Translations under genes and position numbers: made by a program
Notes under the pieces: generated by a model
Databases searched by the model: none
The model's input: only the letters and a program-made list of their open reading frames with translations
What the model was told of the DNA's origin: nothing
In this document: positions 11,689-23,251 of the stretch, piece after piece
Layout: every line of letters starts with the position of its first letter
How positions within the stretch are numbered: the stretch's first letter is position 1
DNA from: Alviniconcha marisindica
Taxonomy: Eukaryota; Mollusca; Gastropoda; Provannidae
Direction of reading: 5' to 3'
Length of the DNA: 64,000 nt
NCBI GenBank assembly: GCA_018857735.1
Contig: JABMCL010001870.1
Location: 267,501-331,500 of the forward strand

Positions 11689-13902
11689 TCAGTTCTGGCT
11701 ACTCTCACTGGTATTTCGACTGCGGGTTGCTTCCACAACAGTCTCATCTCGAGGTTTGCCCGTGCCAAAAATGCTACTGTTGCGGGCAGTTTCAGCAGGC
11801 GAGAGCAGGGGTTTGTCCACAGTGCGGGGAAGAAGCTTTAACTTTGGTCGCCTGGAGGCAGATTCTGCAAGGACAAGATGAGTCATTCGAATGAGCTGGT
11901 TTGGCCGAAACCACTTTACGGAGATGACTCAGAAGAAGACATGAACAACACAAAGGCAGGTGTTCCCCACAACCTTTTAAGCAAAGGTCTGTGTATGCTA
12001 TGTAATTTCTGCTGAAGTTGATTTGAAAAAACAACAACACACAAACAAGAATCAGACTGACTCCTCTCTCCCTCTCGATTGTTCAAGGGAGACAATAACT
12101 TGTGCATTCCCAATTTTTTTAGCACCGGTGATTTTTGCATTTGTTTTTTGCTGCCATTTTTGTTTCTTTGCTTGGCCTTGTTTTTACAACCAATGTACTG
12201 TCATCATTTTTCACTGTTTAACTGTTATGTGTCGTTCCGTAACTTAATAAAGGGGATTATGCCAAAAATTTGCATGTTGTGTTTTGTCCTAATAAATAGC
12301 ATTCTTCTGAATGTTTTATGCGTTTGGATCTTGCTTATTACTTGTTTAAGGTAGACAATCAAATTTCATTTTTAAGGATTAATAAAGTGTTATTGTACTG
12401 TACTGTCTTGTGCTCTATCGTGCTCACCAGGCGAGGGTTCTCTAAACTCCTGTGCAGAAGCGCCACCACTGTCCCGGCGTGGTCGACGGTCATAGCCGCC
12501 TGGTCGCCCCCCGTCCCGTCCGCCATAGCCGCTGGGTCCGTCAGAGCCCCTTTCGTAGCCTCTGTCCCCCCTGAAGCCCCCTCTTCCACCCCCGCGCATT
12601 CCGCGGTCATTGAAGTTCCCGTAGTCGCTGGGTCCCCCTTGCCGTCCGCCCCTGAAGTCATCAACCTGGCCACCCCAGCTGCCTCCCCGACCTCCGCCTC
12701 GACCTCCTGCGGAAGAGAGAGAGAAAACGTTCATCCCTTTTTTTGTCTTAATTATATTTTTCACTGGCTGTTCCCATCACCTGTGCCAACTCCATGAGGC
12801 ATAGCCTCCACGTGGTTTGTCCTGCCACCGCCCCACACACACATGCCACATATGTAAACATGGTGCTTAACGTCCACAGAAATCACGAGGCTTATTAGGG
12901 ACAGGGATGGGGGGGGGGGGGGGGGGGGGGGGGGCAGGGGGCATGGAGGTTGGGAAAGAGGGAGATTATATACCTATCGCTACACTGTCACCACCAGAAT
13001 GACTCCTGCATTAGGATGGGCTGCAATGAGAGCCATTTTAATGTTTCAGTAGGAAGTGATGGACAAAGTCACAAGACAGTGTCCACAAACCACAACCTTT
13101 TTGAAGAGAAAGGAGAGCCGAAGTGGTATCGAACCAAGGTCCTTCCGCTTACCAGCCTAACGCTTTACCACTAGGCCAAACCAGCTCACCGTTCCACATC
13201 TGTTGATTACTTTTGTTTATAACTACCCCTACATCCCGCCCCTCCCCCCACCACATTACATCAGCTGATTACTTCTATTTATAACTCCACCTACATCCCG
13301 ACTCATCCCAGCCTCCTCCCCCCCCTCCCCCCACAACACATCTGCTGATTCAATTTATAAGTACACCGGCATCCTGGCATCCCCCACCCCACTCCACAAC
13401 ACATCTGCTGATTAATAAATAATTCTATTTATAACTACACCAGCATCCTGGCTCATCCCGGTACCCCCACACACACACACATTCCACAACACATCTGCTG
13501 ATTAATTCTATTGATAAAGTTACACCTGCATCCTTATTCTACTACCAAAGGCCACTGGACGAGGCTGGAGATTCAACTTCTGAGGTGGCTGCATAGTTTC
13601 CGAGCAATACTCTCAAATGTTAAAAAAAGATTGCTAGAAATAGTGACTAAGTCTGTAGGGGTATGCATGTGTGCTCCAAGCACAGTTGTTGAAGTTGAAC
13701 TGATGAATAGACTGAACCCCAAAACTCAGAAACCCAGCTTTTCTTATACACACTTCTGAGTGCACCTCACTTTGGAGTCAAAAAGAGGAAGAAAAAGGGA
13801 GCGTGATACTTAATCGAATGACAGATGATCACAACAACACATGATCAAAACAACATTTGTCAAAGGGATACTTGATCCATTGACACTTAGTCAATGTGGC
13901 AC

Positions 13903-13947
<45 letters not shown>

Positions 13948-14020
13948 CGTGGTGTGTGCGTGCATGCGTGTGTGTGTGTGTGTGTGTGCGTGCGTGCGTG
14001 CGTGTGCGTGCATGTGTGTG

Positions 14021-14052
<32 letters not shown>

Positions 14053-15806
14053 TGTGTGTGTGTGCGTGCGTGTGTGTGTGTATCATGTGTGCAACAAAAC
14101 CCCTGGCAAAAGCTGTCGCCATATAATGGACCATTTAACTGTAATGTTTAAATTAAAAGATGTAAGCAAACAAGTTACCTCTATCGCCTCCTCTTCCTCT
14201 GCCTCGGTCATTTTTCCGTCCCTCAGCAATGTCAACCCTCAAGTTTCTATCCTCAAACAGCTGAAAGGAGAAAAAGATCATGCATGGTCACCGGAACAGA
14301 CAAGTACTACACTACTGTTCTGGTAACACCAGTACTTAAAGTCTGTCAGATTCACTATAATAATATTAATATCGTGACAAAATATGACATTCATATAATA
14401 TTACTATCGTGACAAAATATGATGATGATGATTGCTTTTATATATCGCTATTCTCCGCTCTCGAGCAGACTCACTGCACTCGCATGTGATTCTACATAAG
14501 TGACTAGCTTTTTATAGTGTGTTTTTGAATATCCACCAAAGTGGTGTACTTACAGCGCTGGCACGGCTTGTGCCACATGAAACTGCTGCCGTCTCGGTGC
14601 GTTCTGTGTACACCATACAACCAAGCACCATGTCACTTCATGCAAACCCACATACATAAGGTGCATGCATGTTTAGCTGTAACCTGCCACCTGCACTTTC
14701 GGCAGAATGACTGGGATCTTTTGCGTGCTACTGCAGTAACATGGATATCAAAGATAAATTCTGCAAGCACCCACCAGGGGCCAGCCGCGCTGACTCACTC
14801 TTTTTACCAACAATGATCAGAGAAGGGCTGGCTTGTGAAGTGTGTTTGGATACTTTGATAGCGATACTTTTGTCCACTCAAGCAGGCCTTGTTCACGATG
14901 TCACCAACTTACGCAGACTTGCTGGGCACAAAATGGCAGGCCTGACTCCTCACTCACAGCCATATTTTCATCAGCAGTGTGTTTTTTAAACCCAGTTTTA
15001 GTCCATTCCTATGAACAGGGCCTGTGATGCTTGTTTGTTCTCGGTCCCCTCTACTGCTTTAAACCCTCACCTATATGATAAAGCCCTTTGAAACACAGTA
15101 TTGCAGACGACCTGGATTTGTCTTGGCATAAATCACCAAGCTACTATTACGACTACCTGGTTTTGCGTACACACAAACTTGTCTGACAACCTGCAAGGGC
15201 TCCAAAAAAAAAGTCAGGCAGCTGACCAAGATTGAGATGAGTGTTCACTGAGTACCAGACACAGAAAGCCAGAAACATTTGGGCAGAACCAGGGAGAGAA
15301 CATGCTGGGAGAAGGGAAGAATCGGGAAGGAGAGAGGCAGAGGCCGAGGCAAAGAAAAAGACAGAGAGTGGGCTCCTTACCGCTCCATTATATGTTAAAG
15401 CTTCTTGTAATGAGTCTGTGTCCTCAAACTCCACGTAGGCGAAGCCTGAAACAGAAACAAAGTGGCGCATCAAGGTCAGTGTGACAAATGAATGTGCCCA
15501 AAATATTACCTTCTAGTTCTACTGCAGTTTTTACAGCAGTAATATTACCATGAGATATTACCGTTTACTGCCGTTTTAAACCTGTCCACAGCAAAATGCA
15601 CTGCGCTGATTCTGCAGTTTTGTAAACACATCTTTTGTGTCAACCAGTAATTGCTGGTATTCTACAAGTTAAGATCAGCATACACCAGGAAAAAATCAGC
15701 AATAGATGAGACATGCCAGCTACTATTTTGTTTGACCGATTCTCAATCCCCGGACCCCCCCCCCCCAAAAAAAAACTCCAACAAAAACAGTACAGAGGCT
15801 GAGAGA

Positions 15807-15862
<56 letters not shown>

Positions 15863-18059
15863 ATGTGTGTGTGTGCGCGCGCGTATGTGTGTGCGTGCGT
15901 GCGTACGTGTGTGCATGCATGTGTGTGTGTGCGCGCGTGTGTGTGGGTGTGTTCTAGAGTGGGAAGGGAGCAGGATGGTTGCTAGCACAACCACTGGTAG
16001 TAGTACAGACAACTGTGTTTATGACTGACCACTGGCTAACCTGATTACTGGGAAGAGGGGGTGGGAGGGGGTGGGAGGCAAAGGAAACAGGAACACAGAT
16101 GACCACACAACATATATAATATTAAAAAACGTACAAGTAAAAGAAAATGGGTCGGGTGGGGGCGATGTTGCCACCACATCTTACCTTTGAACCTGTCTGT
16201 TTCTTTATCTCGCACCAACCTCACACTTTTGACCTGCAGCAAAACAATCCAGTCTAAGTTGACCTGTACATTTATCGTCTGTTATTTTGTAACACGCAAT
16301 CTCTCCCGGCAAACACTGCAAAAGCAACAACTACACAGTACAAGTTTTCAAAAATAACTCCAAAGCAATGTGCTTAAATCTCTTCTCCTTAAATCAATTG
16401 ATGATATCACAACACTTGATATAAATCACAATATTACCAGCAAAACCTACAGCATTACTTTATCAGCAAAACTGCCAATTTCCAAAATGGGACTGAACAG
16501 TGTCCTTTAAGAATAAGATTTTTTTTTTAAATCTAAACCTTGAAAACAGAACTTAATTTGGTACAGTCACTGGTTTCCAAAACGTGACTGAACAATGTCC
16601 TTTAATATTTTATCTAAACCTTGAAAACAGAACTTAGTTTGGTACACCATACAGTGTATGGTTTCCAAAATGCAACTGAACAGTGTCCTTTAAGACTTTA
16701 TCTAAACTTTGGAAACAAATCTTAATTTGCTACAGTCTATGGTTTTCAAAACGTGACAGAACAGTGTCCTTTAATATTTTATCTAAACTTTGAAAACGGA
16801 ACTAAATTTGGTACAGTCTGCAAGTTCAGCCTAATTACCCAGAAAAGGAACATGCCAGATTTCACATGTCTCAACACACCTTGAGATCTTTAAAGATGAG
16901 TTCCAGGTCTCCTTGGACCAAGCCGTGGGGCAAGTTGCCCACGTACACAGTGTAGGGACCATCTGTTGGCATCGATCTTCCACTACCACCACGGCTTCCT
17001 CCTCCTCCGCCGCGACCCCCACCTCCGTAGCCACCTCCACCACCAAAACCTCCACTGCCACCAAAACCTCCACCTCCTCGTCTTCCCCCATCGAAAGATC
17101 TGAATCCTCGGTCATCGTAATCTCTGCAAATCAAAGAAGAGCCAAATCTACATGTATACATGCATATATATATGGATTTGATGCAGATATTCAAAGCAAA
17201 GAGACTTAGGAAGTTTGCCAGCTGTGTCTACACAAACTGAAGGTCAATATAATCAGTTCTTTGACAGTCAAAACTGTGATCATGCATGCAGCTGGACTAA
17301 GCGTGAAATGAAACAAAGTCTGTCAATGACAATGTAAACAAACCTATTAATCCAGTGCATAATTTAATTATACTAATTACACACCAGTTCCAGTACATAA
17401 TATACTAAGCACACACAAACAATCCATGCAACAATGACACGCTAAAACACACACAAACACCCCCCACCTCCCCACCCCCCACAAAAACAGAAACCAAGAA
17501 ACTTGTGACTACTGTGAGGATCATATGTGGCTCAGTGCATCATCATTATGAAAATCACTGCAATTTCTGACTCCAGAAACATCTAGCTTTCACCAATTTA
17601 GTTCATAACTTCATGGGCACTGTCACTGGGCGAAGGTAAGTGAAAAACAAAACTAGAACAGTAGAAGCAAAGCACACCTCCACTTCTGGGGTTACTTAGT
17701 CAGTCAGTTCTTGAAATTTAACACCCAGTCAAATGCACACCATTCAAATAAAAGCAGCTGAACTGAAACAATTTTTAACAAATATATATATGGGGAAGAC
17801 ACTTGGTACACTTTTTTCTCATTTTTCAAACAGGGATGGTGACTAGGGGGATTACTCCACTCTGGAGAAAAAAGAAGAAAAAGGAAAGGGGGGCAGGTGG
17901 TGGGGGGGGGGGGGGGGGGCGGGGGAGAGAGTCAGAGACAGACAGACAGAGAGGGGGAGAGAGAGAGAGAGGGAGGGAGGGGAAGAGAGAGAGAGAGAGA
18001 GAGAGAAGAAAAAAATATCCCCCCCCCCCCCCAAACACATGTAGGAAGAAGGTGGGGGG

Positions 18060-18097
<38 letters not shown>

Positions 18098-18163
18098 GAG
18101 AGTCAGAGACAGACAGACAGAGAGGGGGAGAGAGAGAGAGAGAGAGGGAGTGAGGGAGGGAGG

Positions 18164-18213
<50 letters not shown>

Positions 18214-21200
18214 AAATCCCCCCCCCCCCCCCCCCCCCCAACACATGTAGGAGAGGAGGTGAGGTCTGAGGGGCACCCCAAATATGCAGGGGGACAGTAA
18301 GGGATAGTGAGCTACACAGCGTATTACTAAGTTAGTTTGTGAATTGTTGTAATGTTTCACGCACAGCATTTTGAGCCTCGCATATGTATCACAGTGGCGT
18401 TTGGCATGTTAAAAACACATTTCTTCTTATTATGATCTGTAAAATTTCAAAATGAGGGGATAGCCAGTGAGGTGGTGATGGTACGGCATTGGATGTAAAT
18501 CTGAATTTATTATGATTATTGTCATTTTCTAAATGGTGCAAGAAACTTCATGTGATCAGGAAGAGGCGCTGATCCCATTATCACCTTCTCCTTGCTGGCA
18601 GTTATTACTACATTAGGCTCAGTAAATTGCAAACAAAAATGCTAAGTATCATTTCATGATACGTTGAGGGGGGTCAGGGTTTTTTGTTTGTTAAGTTCTT
18701 ATTTTAGTGTTGGACACAGCCTCATCCCCAACATTCGGGGTGAGGGGAGGTTGAGTGGGGGGTGGGGGGGACTGTTTATAACTCGCATGATTCAAAATCT
18801 TTCATCACTACTGCATAAAATGGAAGCAGGTTCAATTCTTTTCAAATTTATTAAGGATCAGTTGTCTCCCTTCTTGATTTTCACTTCTCTATCAAAAGTG
18901 CCATTATAAAATTAAAAGACCCCCCCCTTTTTTAACATCAGAAATCAGTCATTGGTGATAACTAACTACAAATCAATCTTGCATCACTACTGCATAAAAC
19001 AGAAGCAGGTTAAATTCTGTTCAAACCTGTTAAGGATTGATTATCTCCCTTCTTGATTTTCACTACTCTGCCATTAGAAAATTAAAACCCCCCCCCCCCC
19101 CCCCACTTTTTTAACATAAAATATTACAGAAATCAGTCATAACTACAAATTAATCTTCCATCATTACTGCATTAAATGGAAGCAAGTTAAATTCTGTTCA
19201 AATTTATTATTATTTAATGATTGGTTATCTCCCTTCTTCGTTTTCACTACTCTGCCATTTTATTATTAAAAGATCCCCCCCCCCCCCCCCCCTTTTTTTT
19301 TAACATCAAATATTACAGAAATCAGTCATATCTAACTATAAATTAATCTTTCATCACTACTGCATAAAATGTAAGCAGGTTAAATTCTTTTCATTATGGA
19401 TTGGTTATCTCCCTTCTTCATTTTCACTACTCTGCCATTATAAAATTAAAAGATCCCCCCCCCCCCCCCCCACTACATCAAATATTACAGAAATCAGTCA
19501 TAACCAACTACAAATTAATCTTTCATCACTACTGCATAAAATGGAAGCAGGTTAAATTATTTTCAAATTTATTAAGGATCGGTTATCTCCCTTCTTCATT
19601 TTCACTACTCTGCCATTGTATGATTATAAATTAAAAGACCCCCCCCCCCCCCTTTTTTTTAAACATTAAATATTACAGAAACCTGTCATAACTAACTACA
19701 AATTAAACTTCAAACCTACTCTACTCTAAGACTTTATGCCATTAATGTGGCATTCCGTACTAGAAGTAGAACTCTTACCTTATCTTGAGATTCTTTTCAT
19801 GTTTTTATGGCTTTTGTTAAATTCAACACACCAGAAAACAATGATACTTAAAAATATGTAGGATTCCTGCAACTTCCTTCTGCCTGTCATTAGGCTGGTA
19901 AGCAGAAGTGCCTCAGCTCAACTCCACTTTGGCTCTCTTTTCTCTTCAAAAAGGTTGCGGTTTTTGTGGACACTGTCTTGTGACTTTGTCCCTTATGCTT
20001 ACAGTTTAAAATGAAACATTTAAACAGCTCTCATTACTACCCATCTTAATGCTGGAGTCATTCTGGTGGCGACACTGTAGTGTTAGTCTCCCTCTTCCCA
20101 TACCTCCAGCACTTCTTCCGCATTAAACATGTTTAACCAAACCAGCCAAATTTCTGCCTGTCAGTGTCACTACCTGGAATTGGTAATCAACATAATGTGC
20201 CAAACGTAACTCATCAGCTGTTTGTTTAAGGTGATTCTTTCTTTCTTCATCATGACTGATATTATGATAATGCTGATACCCAGATCATTGCGGAGCTGAC
20301 ACTACAAGGTGAAAAAGCTGAATATTCGCATGAAACTAGCTGACAGTTATCACTGAAATGCTTGCAAGCATGGTGAATGCTGGAAAGTCTCTCCAGTACT
20401 ATGTGGTCAAGAGTTTGCATTATATTACTGAAATAGTGGAAGGTCCTTGTGTCCGCACTTCAAACACAGGACAAGTTGTCAGCAGTTCATCTGTTGCCCA
20501 AAGTTTGTCAAAGAGTCAGACTGTTCTACCAACAAAAGCACTTGGTTGCCAAGATCACACAGTTCATGCTTCAGTTTCTCACATCAAACACACTTACAAA
20601 TGCTCACAAAGAATTTAGATTGTCATCCAGTCTGGTGCATGTGAAAACTGATACATTTTGATAACCAATTTCACAACTCAATGTCAAAGACTGGGAGTAG
20701 GTGAGAGAAACATGTTCTCTGCTTCTGCCATGAGACTTTGACTGTAGTTTGAGAGAAATGCATTCTAAGTGGCATACTCATAGAGTCATACAGTCATAGC
20801 TAGATATATACCAATCTAGATTTTTGTACATACAATAAACACATGGTGTTTAAGCACTTGTATGACTCCTTGAATTATGAATATCACCTGTTCATAAGTC
20901 CACTGGACCATGATGAGTACACTTATAGTTATGGTATTGGAAACATCTCAGGGCACTCAGGGTGTTGATGAGCACATGATAACTGGACATTAATATTATT
21001 ATTATCTGGCTTGCTGCACATGATTATACAGATCTACAGGGTATAATACTATAAATCTAATGCAACCTGGGTGTTGAACTTCAAGACACTGCAGAGACTA
21101 AGTCAGAGTAGTAAAACAGATACTGTGAGTGTGACATGGTACTGTGTCAGTTGTTAGTCACTGACTGAGATTGACTCACTCATAATTTACATTCTGGATT

Positions 21201-21822
21201 TGTGGGCATTCTTTACCTTGCTTGGAGCTGGAGTTGGAATGGAGTTGTACTTTGTGAGCAGGTACAAGTCTTTCGAGTTTAAGGAAGACTGAAACAATTC
21301 CTAACTCAGTGTTGTTGTTTTGTGCATTTATGAAACATGCAGCCTATCTCCAATCTTTCGTCCTCTTTTTTTTTTTTAATTTAATATTTTAATAACAATT
21401 TGATCTTTATAGTGAGTTACTTTCAATTGTATGCCGCGCTGCGGATCAGAATGTAAAATAACCAATGAATAGTGAAATACAGCAGGGTTTAGGGTGACAA
21501 AGAAAAATGCCGCATCGACAAACAACAAGCAATGCAAACTATTTCAGGATCTTTTAAATTTCTTTCGCCAACTGGCCATTTGGCGGTGTGCAACTGTAAC
21601 TCGCGCAATGTCTGGGAAACATGTGGGTAAGTGCACTCGAGACAAACGACTGGTGTGTCCCTAGGTTAGCACGATCGGAGTAAAAAGGAGTACCACATCA
21701 AACATCAAGGCTTGTGGTTCAATACAGAACCCTGCATGCTGAAATAAATTAAGATCATACCCATCATAACTACCCCTATAACGATCCCTTCCATACCCGC
21801 GGTTCTGGTCGTAGTCGGCCAT
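11689..21822 (-). CDS. EIF4H: Eukaryotic translation initiation factor 4H (RRM protein), 7 coding exons
   Basis: Coding exons in transcript order: 21822-21761, 17123-16880, 16233-16185, 15445-15381, 14260-14179, 12706-12428, 11864-11689. Phases fit at all six junctions and introns are GT-AG; total 957 nt, 318 aa plus TGA. The start is ATG in [16 protein letters not shown] Gly/Ser-rich N-terminus leads to one RRM (about residues 76-155) with RNP2 VYVGNL and RNP1 KGFAYVEF (K118-F125). Residues such as [13 protein letters not shown] and EALTYNGA match the eIF4H family closely. Exon 6 is a 93-codon RGG/Gly-Asp-Tyr-rich segment, and exon 7 ends with [14 protein letters not shown] and an SSIFG motif as in eIF4H. 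The protein stimulates the eIF4A helicase during cap-dependent initiation in the cytoplasm (family knowledge). It is longer than the human protein (about 248 aa), mainly in the RGG region. eIF4B is a more distant alternative. Confidence 0.93.
12225..12330 (+). repeat. Interspersed repeat, AATAAATAGCRTTC family
   Basis: It carries GGGGATTATGCC, TTTGCATGTTGTGTTTTG and TCCTAATAAATAGCATTC. It lies just downstream (in transcript sense) of eIF4H exon 6, in intron 6. Confidence 0.5.
12848..13190 (-). mobile_element. tRNA-derived SINE, inverse copy with poly-G insertion
   Basis: The minus strand shows A box TGGCCTAGTGG and B box GGTTCGATACC (one base off consensus), then the same body and tail as the 11222 copy. 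A run of about 28 G (12908-12934 on plus) interrupts the tail. It lies in eIF4H intron 5 in the sense orientation. Confidence 0.8.
13190..13520 (+). repeat. 65-90-bp tandem repeat, five copies
   Basis: ACACATCTGCTGATTA recurs with TTTATAACTACACC and GCATCCTGGCTCATCCC. In eIF4H intron 5, abutting the inverse SINE. Confidence 0.8.
13903..14083 (+). repeat. (GT)n/(GTGC)n microsatellite
   Basis: About 180 bp of GT and GTGC repeats about 95 bp upstream, in transcript terms downstream, of eIF4H exon 5. Confidence 0.95.
15812..15955 (+). repeat. (GT)n microsatellite
   Basis: GT tract with GTGCGC and GCAT variants in eIF4H intron 3. Confidence 0.95.
16478..16820 (+). repeat. 80-95-bp tandem repeat, four copies, after EIF4H exon 2
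   Basis: TGAACAGTGTCCTTTAA recurs at about 16494, 16587, 16677 and 16760, with TCTAAACCTTGAAAACAGAA following. The array begins about 60 bp downstream of the exon 2 donor in transcript sense. Confidence 0.85.
17889..18245 (+). repeat. Compound poly-G/(GA)n/poly-C block, duplicated
   Basis: Two similar halves each read G-run, GAGAGTCAGAGACAGACAGA, (GA)n, A-run, C-run. The second G run is about 40 bases and the second C run about 21. In eIF4H intron 1. Confidence 0.9.
18780..19700 (+). repeat. About 180-bp tandem repeat, five to six copies, each with a poly-C run
   Basis: TTATCTCCCTTCTTCATTTT-like sequence recurs near 18862, 19041, 19225, 19406 and 19582. Each unit has CATCACTACTGCATAAAATG and a C run of up to 18. 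In eIF4H intron 1. Confidence 0.9.
19885..20115 (+). mobile_element. Truncated and diverged copy of the same SINE
   Basis: It begins inside the tRNA-like head (ATTAGGCTGGTAAGCAGAAG) and continues through the CTTCAAAAAGGTTG and ACACTGTCTTGTGACTTT body. The A box is missing and the B box is degraded. It lies in eIF4H intron 1. Confidence 0.7.
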
Positions 21823-21852
21823 ATTGGAAATATAACTTCAAGGATTCCGGTC

Positions 21853-21862
21853 GCGCATGCGC
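21853..21862. promoter_or_regulatory. NRF1-type palindrome upstream of EIF4H start
   Basis: GCGCATGCGC is a perfect core of the NRF1 (erect wing) motif, 31 bp upstream of the eIF4H ATG. NRF1 sites are common in CpG-rich promoters of housekeeping genes. The local sequence is richer in CpG than the surrounding introns, which fits a promoter or 5' UTR here. Confidence 0.5.
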
Positions 21863-23198
21863 GAATGAGCTACATCTAAATATAGACAGTAGGTCACGAC
21901 TGCCTTTGGGGTTTTTGAGGTTTTCGAGGGGGTGTAAGGGGAACACGTATGAAAGTTCAACCACACGGATCTTACCGATGCGCAGTGGTGGAGACGAAGT
22001 CGCAGTTTTGACAGCGTCCATGCTAGCTGTCAATGCTACGTGCATGGACTCGAGTCATGGTCCATAGCCTAAATTCCAAGAAGTGTCTAATGCATTGACC
22101 AGTTTAACATCAGCACGTAATTATTCAGAAGTTGGATGCCATGAAAAAATAAACTGATCCAGTATCACACGCACTCATCCACTGACACTGACAACAGACA
22201 CTGCCCGACTCGGTGACCGGCAAATGTGTTTTCGTTTTTGTTTGTTTTTGTTTGTTTTGTTTTTAGAAATGTAAATTATGTTTATAGCGCAAGTCAGTTC
22301 ACTGGGCGCCCAATCAGACTTTTCAGCTGGGCGGCCCCAACTCGGTATGTGTTCAGTTTCGGGTCCGCCCATACTGCACGTTTGGGACCACAAAATGTCC
22401 CCGAAAATCTCGTGATTGTTGCAGCTACGGCCATTAATACCTTACTGAGGTGGCCGTCGTGCCATTTACGGAAGTGAAACTAGGCGCACGCCGGCACGAA
22501 AGAGAAAATGCGATTACTGACAGCTAATCTATGGCAGGACTTATCCGGCGTATCGTATTTCAGTGTGTGTGTGTGTGTGTGTGTGTGGTATGTCACGTGC
22601 TTCTTGTAGTCTGTAGTCATTTTGGAGCTGCACAGCGTGGCCTGATACTCACGCAAGTACGCACTGAAGATTTCAAAGTTGACATTGCTAGCTGAAGGCT
22701 GCAATAAAAATCATAGTCTCTGCTGAGTGAATGCCACTGACGTTTGACACCACTGACAGACACTGATAGCTCGATAGCGTATCAGTAGATCGTTTTGTTG
22801 TTGTTGTTTTCTTTTTTCATTGACTGAAACTGAACGGTGACTGGCACTGCTGACACACTGAGGAGATTGATCAAGTTTTGACGAACTTGATCTTGGCAAA
22901 TGTCATGAGACAGCTATAGTGACTCATCAGATGAAAGCTCTGCACTACAGGCCAACACGCTGCAACAGTGGGATGTTCTACTGCAGACACACATGTGATC
23001 TCAAACTCCAAGCAATGGTTTACGACATCCTTCCTTTGGAGGAAAGTGCCGGAAAGCGATGCTCGGAGTGTTATATGATCCATGCTGCTAAGAATCCAGA
23101 GGCTATCGAAGGCACGGTTTTGGGTCCCTCTTTTAAGCCTAGTTTAGCCTGTCAGAGCATATAGCTTTGCATGCTTCATTTACTGCCAGGAAGCCGTG

Positions 23199-23251
<53 letters not shown>

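Noticed and set aside
12318..12797. 159-codon plus frame rich in Ala/Pro/Val
   Set aside because: It is antisense of the Gly/Arg-rich eIF4H exon 6; the minus frame has the family match and splice sites.
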